Positions 1-4,148 of a stretch of 5,120 bases of DNA are shown piece by piece. Where the stretch lies: positions 1 through 5,120 of the forward strand of contig VFKW01000136.1 of NCBI GenBank assembly GCA_009885355.1. The letters are read 5' to 3'. Position numbers and translations under genes: made by a program. The notes below the pieces were generated by a model that had not been told where the DNA came from, did no database searches, and worked only from the letters and a program-made list of their open reading frames with translations. Origin of the DNA: Candidatus Berkelbacteria bacterium (GTDB lineage Bacteria > Patescibacteriota > UBA1384 > VFKW01). Each line of letters starts with the position of its first letter. Position 1 is the stretch's first letter.

Positions 1-59
1 CACATCACTGTAACGATACGCTAAGTTCCGTACTATCCTGATGGCTAGTCTTTAGATAG

Positions 60-76
60 GCTGGATTCGAACCAGC
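60..76 (-). other. tRNA T-arm-like hairpin, possible tRNA or att remnant
   Basis: Read on the minus strand this is a 5-bp stem (GCTGG/CCAGC) closing a 7-base loop TTCGAAT, which matches the tRNA T-arm pattern (T54, T55, C56, purine 57, A58). No full tRNA could be assembled: the next seven minus-strand bases (CTATCTA) have no matching 5' acceptor strand upstream, no anticodon arm was found, and there is no encoded CCA. A second ACCAGCT copy at 85-91 repeats 71-77 and allows an alternative pairing with GCTGG. It may be a broken tRNA, an attachment-site remnant, or a chance hairpin. Confidence 0.3.
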
Positions 77-146
77 TAGAAATAACCAGCTTCGCTTGGC
101 GCACTCATAGTTCAATTATAACAAAATTAATAAGAAAATATACAAT

Positions 147-192
147 GAACCGTCACCACCTACCCGCTATAGCGGACAGCTAGTGACGGTTC
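147..192. repeat. Palindromic element, copy 1
   Basis: The outer arms GAACCGTCAC (147-156) and GTGACGGTTC (183-192) form a perfect 10-bp stem. Inside lies a second stem, CCGC (164-167) with GCGG (172-175), closed by a TATA loop. The two stems are separated by seven unpaired bases on each side. A related copy lies at 308-349: over 148-191 against 307-350, 34 of 44 positions are identical. There is no U-tract directly after either side, so it is not a typical terminator. A REP-like or small mobile palindrome, or a structured RNA, are both possible. Confidence 0.75.
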
Positions 193-307
193 CAAACTAA
201 ATTATAATTTAAATCATAAAACCAACGTTTTCAACCCAATAATCTATTCACATTGTTTTAAAAAATCTTTATCATTCCCTTTGCCCTACCCCCCTCTAAA
301 CCTGTAT

Positions 308-349
308 AGCGTAACCACCTATCCGCGATAGCGGGTAACTAGTGACGCT
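308..349. repeat. Palindromic element, copy 2
   Basis: This is the diverged partner of the element at 147-192. The outer stem is AGCGT (308-312) with ACGCT (345-349), extended by two more pairs past one A-G mismatch. The inner stem is TATCCGC (320-326) with GCGGGTA (331-337), seven pairs including one T-G, around a GATA loop. Relative to copy 1, the second outer pair has changed from C-G (150/189) to G-C (309/348), so pairing is kept although both bases changed. Merging the two copies suggests an ancestral inner palindrome close to TACCCGCTATAGCGGGTA. Confidence 0.7.
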
Positions 350-400
350 CTAATCTAATGGGAAATCTGATAAATCCAACCACATTTCCCTTAGAACCCT

Positions 401-436
401 TAAACAAATAAAATAGAGTGAGACGAATCCCACTCT
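401..436 (-). terminator. Rho-independent terminator of the exported-protein gene
   Basis: On the minus strand, 25 bases past the stop at 462, the RNA forms a 9-bp stem (436-428 with 423-415) that includes one G-U pair. It is closed by a UUCG tetraloop and followed by the U-rich run AUUUUAUUUGUUU. On the plus strand the same arms carry an A-C mismatch and lack a U-tract, so the signal works in the minus direction only. Confidence 0.75.
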
Positions 437-461
437 GTGAAAACATAATCTAGCCCGAGAG

Positions 462-1088
462 CTACGGTAGCTTTAGGCTCTTAATTATCGAAGCCATATC
501 AGACGCCTGCTTCGCACTATTTTTATCTCTTTCTACGGTTATCCAATATACAGGAAAGGTATCCAAACCCTCGTAGCGCATTCCTTTCATGTACTTTATC
601 TTGCTACCGACGCAAACATACGTCTCAAACAATCGATCACCATCTTTAAATCCATCATCAGGTGAACAAGGATAAAGTTTACATGACCATTTTATCGCCT
701 TATAAGAACCGCCGCCAGTTTTAGCAATCTTTACTGACGACTTGATTATCGGACCCAAAATACCAGCATGTTCAAGAGTAGGCTTTAGTGATCCTACCTC
801 CTGCGCAACATCGGCACTCGAATTGCAATTGATTGCACCAATAGCAACTACTCCGGAGAATTTTTTACTTAATGAACAAATCCGAGAACGACCAGTGTTG
901 GGATATGATCCCTGGTCATTATCAGGATTTCCCGCAACCATCTTCATGCCCGCAGGCACGCTCACCGACCCTTTCTTCACAAACCAGAAATCGATCGACG
1001 CCGTCTTCGCCTCTGCCACCTGGCAAGCGAACATGACCAACCCTAATACCACAACTACCACCTTGATGGAAACCTTAGCAAAATTCAT
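462..1088 (-). CDS. Exported cysteine-containing protein of unknown function
   Basis: This 208-residue protein is not a family I recognise. Residues 1-27 look like a Sec signal peptide: lysines at 5 and 9, a hydrophobic core (V10-C22), and an AEA motif at 25-27 giving likely cleavage before K28. C22 lies in a MFAC context, a poor lipobox, so a lipoprotein is less likely. The mature part has five cysteines (71, 88, 136, 141, 159), suggesting up to two disulfides plus one free thiol, and a Gly-rich turn at 125-127. The start is fixed by AGGAGG at 1099-1104, ten bases upstream. The gene has its own promoter and terminator, so it is probably transcribed alone. An extracytoplasmic role is likely; the function is unknown. 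Confidence 0.8.
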   Translation of the reverse strand: MNFAKVSIKVVVVVLGLVMFACQVAEAKTASIDFWFVKKGSVSVPAGMKMVAGNPDNDQGSYPNTGRSRICSLSKKFSGVVAIGAINCNSSADVAQEVGSLKPTLEHAGILGPIIKSSVKIAKTGGGSYKAIKWSCKLYPCSPDDGFKDGDRLFETYVCVGSKIKYMKGMRYEGLDTFPVYWITVERDKNSAKQASDMASIIKSLKLP

Positions 1089-1145
1089 CTTTTCAATACC
1101 TCCTCAGGTTCAGATTTTGATAGCTAAGATACAAAGTACAAAATG

Positions 1146-1174
1146 ATTTTACTACATATGGTCAAATCTGTCAA
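1146..1174 (-). promoter_or_regulatory. Sigma-70 promoter of the exported-protein gene
   Basis: On the minus strand there is a perfect -35 TTGACA (1174-1169), a 17-bp spacer, and -10 TAAAAT (1151-1146, five of six consensus bases). Transcription should start near 1139, giving a leader of about 50 bases that carries the AGGAGG ribosome binding site. This is a strong constitutive-type promoter by sequence; no operator is obvious. Confidence 0.8.
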
Positions 1175-1185
1175 TGAGATAAACT

Positions 1186-1206
1186 ATAAAAACTCGCAAA
1201 CACGAG
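1186..1206 (-). terminator. Weak terminator after the CYTH gene
   Basis: On the minus strand CTCG (1206-1203) pairs with CGAG (1196-1193), with a further U-G pair inside, and is followed at once by five U residues (1192-1188). The stem is short, so termination may be partial. It lies about 40 bases past the CYTH stop and just upstream of the next minus-strand promoter, which fits a boundary between two transcription units. Confidence 0.45.
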
Positions 1207-1246
1207 GCTCTAGCTAGCACCATCACTCATTCCGTTAGATTAAATA

Positions 1247-1864
1247 TTATAGATTAAATCTGTCATTAAAATAATTAGACCTAAAATTATTAAAATCAAA
1301 AATTTCATTTGACTCATCATTGAGAGTTTCGATATATTTCATGAAAGCCTCGTCATCAAACAATACTAGACCCAAACTTACACATACCTTTTCAATTTCT
1401 TTATAAATCTTATCAATATCATCTTCTTGATGAGCCATTTTTTCAGCTTCAAAATAATAGCTATGTCCCGGAACCTCAACAATTGCAAATTCAATATCAT
1501 CATAATCATAAACAACACTATTTCTAACACACAAAGCACCCTTTGAATAACCAAGTGCATCAAAAATCTCAACGAGCTTATCAAAACTTACTTCATGAGT
1601 CAAAACAGACAACTCTTTTCTATTTTCACCTGCTCCCCATTTACCAATTTTGACAACTATTTCTGGCTGACCATTTGTAATTCTCAATCTAATGTCCTTA
1701 CTTCGATTGCGAACACCGCCATCTTCTAAAAATAAAGAATAATCTATTAATATACGTCGCTTTTCTTGCTTGAAAACTCCATTTTTCTTCAAAAAATTTT
1801 CTAATTTTTTCTTTTGCGTGAGGTTCAAAAGACCTCTTGCCTCAACCTCAATAATTTTTTCCAT
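1247..1864 (-). CDS. CYTH-domain (class IV adenylate cyclase / triphosphate tunnel) protein
   Basis: This 205-residue protein has the CYTH layout, an antiparallel beta-tunnel that binds triphosphates through metal-holding acidic residues and basic residues. Visible elements in order: the N-terminal acidic strand E6-V-E8-A-R10 (an ExExR form of the usual ExExK), R59 and R61, K72, R82-K83-E84, R114, E130 in the FAIVEVPG strand, and E139/E141 in YYFEAEK. Family members are CyaB-type adenylate cyclases, thiamine triphosphatases or inorganic triphosphatases; which applies here cannot be told. No signal peptide, so it is cytoplasmic. The last 20 or so residues are rich in Asn and Phe and lie outside the expected core. 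AAGGA at 1870-1874 is spaced five bases from the ATG. The gene is visibly AT-richer than its neighbours (11 G+C in 1261-1320), which may indicate separate origin. Confidence 0.85.
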   Translation of the reverse strand: MEKIIEVEARGLLNLTQKKKLENFLKKNGVFKQEKRRILIDYSLFLEDGGVRNRSKDIRLRITNGQPEIVVKIGKWGAGENRKELSVLTHEVSFDKLVEIFDALGYSKGALCVRNSVVYDYDDIEFAIVEVPGHSYYFEAEKMAHQEDDIDKIYKEIEKVCVSLGLVLFDDEAFMKYIETLNDESNEIFDFNNFRSNYFNDRFNL

Positions 1865-1897
1865 TTTTTTCCTTATTTAGCAAATTACCTAGTCCAT

Positions 1898-1928
1898 AAT
1901 ATATTCACTTTTTAAAATTCTACATCAA
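1898..1928 (-). promoter_or_regulatory. Possible promoter of the CYTH gene
   Basis: On the minus strand TTGATG (1928-1923) is followed after 19 bases by TATATT (1903-1898). The spacer is longer than ideal. A 17-bp spacing would use AATATA (1905-1900), which matches the -10 consensus less well. The surrounding AT-richness makes chance matches likely, so this is tentative. A promoter somewhere here is expected because a strong terminator at 2019-2044 closes the upstream gene. Confidence 0.35.
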
Positions 1929-2018
1929 TAATCCCCAAAATAAAAGTTTCTCAGATGCTTTATATCAAACATCAAACTACAACCCGGTGAGCTGTGATGC
2001 AAAAACTCTTCGGAAATT

Positions 2019-2044
2019 AAAAAAAAGGTGGGACGCATCCCACC
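2019..2044 (-). terminator. Strong rho-independent terminator of the anchored-protein gene
   Basis: On the minus strand a perfect 7-bp GC-rich stem, GGTGGGA (2044-2038) with TCCCACC (2033-2027), closes a TGCG tetraloop and is followed directly by eight U residues (2026-2019). It lies 23 bases past the stop codon at 2068. It resembles the terminator at 401-436 around the GTGGGA/TCCCAC core. Confidence 0.9.
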
Positions 2045-2067
2045 GAAAAACAAAACCGAGTCCGAGT

Positions 2068-2583
2068 CTATGGCAAGTAACCATCCACTTGCCATCGGCC
2101 ATCGCGCAACACAAGTATAAACCTGCCCAAAACATATGTTTTTTGATAGTTACTTAAATATGCTGAAACAGGAATATTAACTGTTAATGTTCCGTCAGTT
2201 GGCGCCGGCACATTATAGTCAATCGTACAAGTACAAGTCTTATCAGTTAAATACATTCGCCAGACCGACAGTACACCGTGATGATACTCTCCAATTGGGA
2301 AAGTTCCATTTATTGCGTTATCCGTCAAATACTTTTTGGCACTTTCCGAATCTGCCTTGTCGAGACCACCATAAGCAGTGATCATTGCCTTCAATACCTC
2401 GCCGGGCGTCATCGGATAATTCGAATCCACCACACTTCCCGACCCGCTACTCCCCGCCCCCACCGCCTGGGCATTGTTTTGATGATTGACTATTTTAACG
2501 AACAAAAAACCAATCACCAGCACGGCGACAGCCAAAGCCACCGCCAAAACTACATTTACCGAGCCATTCTTTGAACCTTTCAT
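2068..2583 (-). CDS. Membrane-anchored extracytoplasmic protein, possibly NTF2-like
   Basis: The protein has 171 residues. A lysine-containing start (K2, K5) precedes one hydrophobic segment at about 10-32 with no convincing cleavage site, so it is probably an N-terminally anchored protein with the rest outside the membrane. A Gly/Ser linker follows at 42-50, then a globular part from about 55. The helix-rich start (TPGEVLKAMITAYGGLD...SAKKYLTDNA) and a C-terminal strand pair ending in DGRWQVDGYLP resemble NTF2-like or cystatin-like small domains, in which a G-x-W strand near the end is common; this is a fold guess, not a family match. A CTC pair (C117, C119) could form a metal or redox site. 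The start is set by GGAGGA at 2592-2597, eight bases before the ATG. Promoter and terminator indicate a single-gene unit. Confidence 0.8.
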   Translation of the reverse strand: MKGSKNGSVNVVLAVALAVAVLVIGFLFVKIVNHQNNAQAVGAGSSGSGSVVDSNYPMTPGEVLKAMITAYGGLDKADSESAKKYLTDNAINGTFPIGEYHHGVLSVWRMYLTDKTCTCTIDYNVPAPTDGTLTVNIPVSAYLSNYQKTYVLGRFILVLRDGRWQVDGYLP

Positions 2584-2644
2584 CAGCCATTTCCTCCGTT
2601 TCTGAATTTTGAAATGATATCTGTTCTCAAATGAACATAGGCAT

Positions 2645-2673
2645 ATGTTAACACCATATTATCGATATGTCAA
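2645..2673 (-). promoter_or_regulatory. Sigma-70 promoter of the anchored-protein gene
   Basis: On the minus strand there is a perfect -35 TTGACA (2673-2668), a 17-bp spacer, and -10 TAACAT (2650-2645, four of six). The start would be near 2638, with a leader of about 55 bases. The -35 box ends 42 bases from the left end of the insertion sequence, so the insertion left the core promoter intact but may have removed upstream control sites. Confidence 0.75.
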
Positions 2674-2715
2674 TATTCACGCCTTGCGTCATCTAAAATG
2701 TAACTATGGGATAGC

Positions 2716-2745
2716 TGTTTTGCCAACTAAAAAGGTAACCGAAAT
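2716..2745 (+). repeat. Left terminal inverted repeat
   Basis: Begins TGTTTTGCCA and contains the block AGGTAACCG. It matches the reverse complement of 4043-4072 at 22 of 30 positions, with the strongest conservation in GCCA and AGGTAACCG. The outermost bases TGT match the outermost bases of the right end. Confidence 0.75.
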
Positions 2746-2803
2746 TTGTACAAATATAATTGTTCTTGGCAATTTGTTTTACGATACAATAGAGCCAAGG
2801 AGG
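2744..2803 (+). promoter_or_regulatory. Transposase promoter region and ribosome binding site
   Basis: A perfect -10 hexamer TATAAT lies at 2755-2760 without a clear -35. A second possible pair is TTGTTC (2760-2765) with TACAAT (2785-2790) at a 19-bp spacing. A perfect 12-bp palindrome, ATTTGTACAAAT (2744-2755), overlaps the first -10 by one base and could be an operator. AGGAGG at 2798-2803 stands four bases before the ATG at 2808 and ten before the ATG at 2814. Neither spacing is ideal, so the protein may begin at M1 or M3; the difference is two residues. Confidence 0.5.
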
Positions 2804-2807
2804 AAGG

Positions 2808-4070
2808 ATGGATATGTCATCGCGCAAGCAATACTTAAAGGAAGTCCAAAAGGAATATCTAACGGCTTCTAAGACTAGAAAAATTGAGTTATTAGACGAA
2901 ATAATAAAACGTACTGGTTTAAATAGAAAATATATTACCCGCCGGCTATCTGCCAAAACCAGGTGGGAAAGTATCCCCCGAAGTCGCGCCACAAGACCCC
3001 GGGAATATGGGGTTGACCTCATTGTCCATTTAGTAGAACTGTGGGATATTTTTGATGAGCCTTGTTCACAAAGATTAATTACTAATATTCATGACGAGTT
3101 GGATCATTTGCGTGATCTTGGGGAAATTATGGTAACAAGCGAGCAGGCAGACAAACTAAAATCCATGAGTCCCAGAACCATCGACAGATTATTGGAACAT
3201 GAAAAAGCTGTCAGAATAATTGCGTCTAAATATGACAAAAAGAAAAAATACCCACTACTTTACCAAGTTATCCCAACTAAACTCTCAGACGAGTGGGACA
3301 GATCCAAGCTTGGCCAAATTCAAATTGATGGCGTCGAGCACTGTGGCGCTAGCGCCAAAGGCGAATATATTAATACCATTTCCACAACAGATATTTCCTC
3401 TCACTGGTGGGAAGGGGGCGCTGCGATGGGCAAGGGTCAAACTAGAACAGTTAAGGCCATAGATGACAATCGATGTCGTTTTCCATTTGAGTGGGTTGAA
3501 GCCCATCCGGATAATGGCACATCATTCATTAACTACGTAGTTTGGGACTATGCCAAGCAAACAAATCTGGAATTATCCAGATCCCGCCCATTCAAAAAGA
3601 ACGACAATTGTTTTGTGGAACAGAAAAACAGTCAAAACGTCAGAAAGGTCGTCGGTCATGTGAGATATGATACACAAAGAGAATTGATCATTTTAAATGA
3701 TCTTTACCGGATACTCGGATTGTATAAAAACTACTTCCAAGCTGTTTTAAGATTGGAAAGTAAAGAAAGACAGAAAGGTCATGTTTACCGCAAATACCAA
3801 AAAGCGAAAACCCCTTATCGCTGGTTAATGGATAGTAATGAAACTCCGGAAGAAGTAAAACAGAAACTTCTTGCCCAGTATGAAAAATTAAATCCTGTTG
3901 AGCTCAAACGTCAGATCGACCAAAAGCTTAAATTATTAGCTGAAGTTTACAAAGCAAAGCAAAGTAAATTAACAAAGGAGGTTGAAGAATACGAAAAAAT
4001 AGACACCGCCAAAGTTACCTTTTCATTTGACGCAACGAGCCCATTACGGTTACCTACTTTGGTGGCTTGA
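2808..4070 (+). CDS. DDE (rve-type) transposase
   Basis: This intact 420-residue transposase cuts and joins DNA at the element's ends. Residues about 24-48 (LLDEIIKRTGLNRKYITRRLS) form a likely helix-turn-helix for end binding. The region up to about 165 looks like further DNA-binding helices. The catalytic core follows with a D-D-35-E triad: D174 in QIDGVEHCG, D235 in HPDNG, and E271 in FVEQKN, exactly 35 residues after D235. The KKNDN motif before the glutamate and RYD at 286-288 fit the same family. The C-terminal part (about 345-400) is charged and helical. The last codons and the TGA stop lie inside the right inverted repeat, an economy seen in compact elements. No frameshift or missing catalytic residue is seen, so it could be active. 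Base use differs from the C-rich kinase gene next door, as expected for a mobile gene. Confidence 0.92.
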   Translation: MDMSSRKQYLKEVQKEYLTASKTRKIELLDEIIKRTGLNRKYITRRLSAKTRWESIPRSRATRPREYGVDLIVHLVELWDIFDEPCSQRLITNIHDELDHLRDLGEIMVTSEQADKLKSMSPRTIDRLLEHEKAVRIIASKYDKKKKYPLLYQVIPTKLSDEWDRSKLGQIQIDGVEHCGASAKGEYINTISTTDISSHWWEGGAAMGKGQTRTVKAIDDNRCRFPFEWVEAHPDNGTSFINYVVWDYAKQTNLELSRSRPFKKNDNCFVEQKNSQNVRKVVGHVRYDTQRELIILNDLYRILGLYKNYFQAVLRLESKERQKGHVYRKYQKAKTPYRWLMDSNETPEEVKQKLLAQYEKLNPVELKRQIDQKLKLLAEVYKAKQSKLTKEVEEYEKIDTAKVTFSFDATSPLRLPTLVA

Positions 4071-4072
4071 CA
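4043..4072 (-). repeat. Right terminal inverted repeat, overlapping the transposase 3' end
   Basis: Read inward on the minus strand it begins TGTCAAGCCA and carries the AGGTAACCG block shared with the left end; 22 of 30 positions match. It encodes the last residues of the transposase and contains its stop codon at 4068-4070, so this end evolves under both protein and DNA constraints. Confidence 0.75.
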
Positions 4073-4079
4073 CGTATTC

Positions 4080-4123
4080 ATTGTACTAATAAAAACATTG
4101 TAGCCAATCACTATGTATTGTAG
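4080..4123 (+). repeat. Three ATTGTA direct repeats upstream of the kinase gene
   Basis: ATTGTA occurs at 4080-4085, 4097-4102 and 4117-4122, the last two followed by G. The outer two belong to longer similar stretches (TTGTACTAATAAA and TTGTAGTAAATAA). They lie just upstream of the kinase -10 element, where a regulator could bind, but AT-rich DNA produces such matches by chance. Confidence 0.35.
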
Positions 4124-4132
4124 TAAATAATG

Positions 4133-4141
4133 TGCTAAAAT
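4133..4141 (+). promoter_or_regulatory. Extended -10 promoter giving a leaderless kinase mRNA
   Basis: TGC-TAAAAT is an extended -10 element (TGn plus a five-of-six hexamer) with only a poor -35 (ATGTAT, 4113-4118, 17-bp spacing). The hexamer ends seven bases before the ATG at 4149, so transcription would start at or next to the A of the start codon. There is no purine-rich Shine-Dalgarno upstream, unlike the four other genes here, which fits a leaderless transcript. Confidence 0.5.
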
Positions 4142-4148
4142 TAAATCA

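Larger units (their letters stand above)
1..461. other. Noncoding region with palindromic repeats
   Basis: No coding region is supported here: all six frames are broken by frequent stops and nothing resembles the start or tail of a gene entering from the left edge. Going rightwards it contains a T-arm-like hairpin at 60-76, an AT-rich stretch, a first palindromic element at about 147-192, a 12-bp AT palindrome at 199-210, a pyrimidine-rich run near 280-300, a second palindromic element at about 308-349, and the terminator of the minus-strand gene that ends at 462. The density of structured DNA in a noncoding stretch suggests an accessory or recombination-prone boundary, but that is inference. 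Confidence 0.7.
2716..4072 (+). mobile_element. Insertion sequence with DDE transposase
   Basis: This element of about 1357 bp is bounded by imperfect 30-bp inverted repeats and contains one intact transposase gene. Its ends read TGT...ACA, as in IS481-type and related rve-superfamily elements; the transposase, with a KKNDN.FVEQKN catalytic motif, may belong to a group filed under IS481 or ISNCY, and I cannot decide which. No target-site duplication is evident: the left flank ends GGGATAGC and the right flank begins CGTATTCA. Either the insertion is old, the duplication has decayed, or the true ends differ by a few bases. It lies between two divergent genes and interrupts neither. Confidence 0.8.

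Noticed and set aside
1..120. Complete tRNA or the 3' end of a tmRNA on the minus strand
   Set aside because: Only the T-arm fits. The acceptor strand CTATCTA has no partner, no anticodon arm was found, and no tmRNA-type 5' end is present.
147..349. CRISPR array or terminators for the two palindromic elements
   Set aside because: Only two copies exist, they differ at ten positions and are not separated by regular spacer units. No U-tract follows either stem, so a terminator role is not supported.
1099..1104. Lipoprotein signal in the 462-1088 protein
   Set aside because: The cysteine at residue 22 follows Met-Phe-Ala, a poor lipobox, while a good AEA cleavage site follows at 25-27.
742..1146. 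Plus-strand open frame of 134 codons
   Set aside because: It lies opposite the exported-protein gene, which has a signal peptide, promoter, ribosome binding site and terminator. The plus-strand product shows no domain and has no ribosome binding site.
2187..2574. Two overlapping plus-strand open frames opposite the anchored-protein gene
   Set aside because: Their products are His/Arg/Ser-rich with no domain, as expected of antisense shadows, and the minus-strand gene has full expression signals.
2645..3022. Plus-strand frame at 2645-2872 and minus-strand frame at 2693-3022 across the insertion-sequence left end
   Set aside because: Both cross the inverted repeat and overlap the transposase start in other frames. 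Neither has a ribosome binding site or recognisable content.
2808..4070. Recoding or a UGA-as-glycine code
   Set aside because: All genes read through without in-frame TGA, and the transposase ends at TGA at the expected place inside the right inverted repeat.
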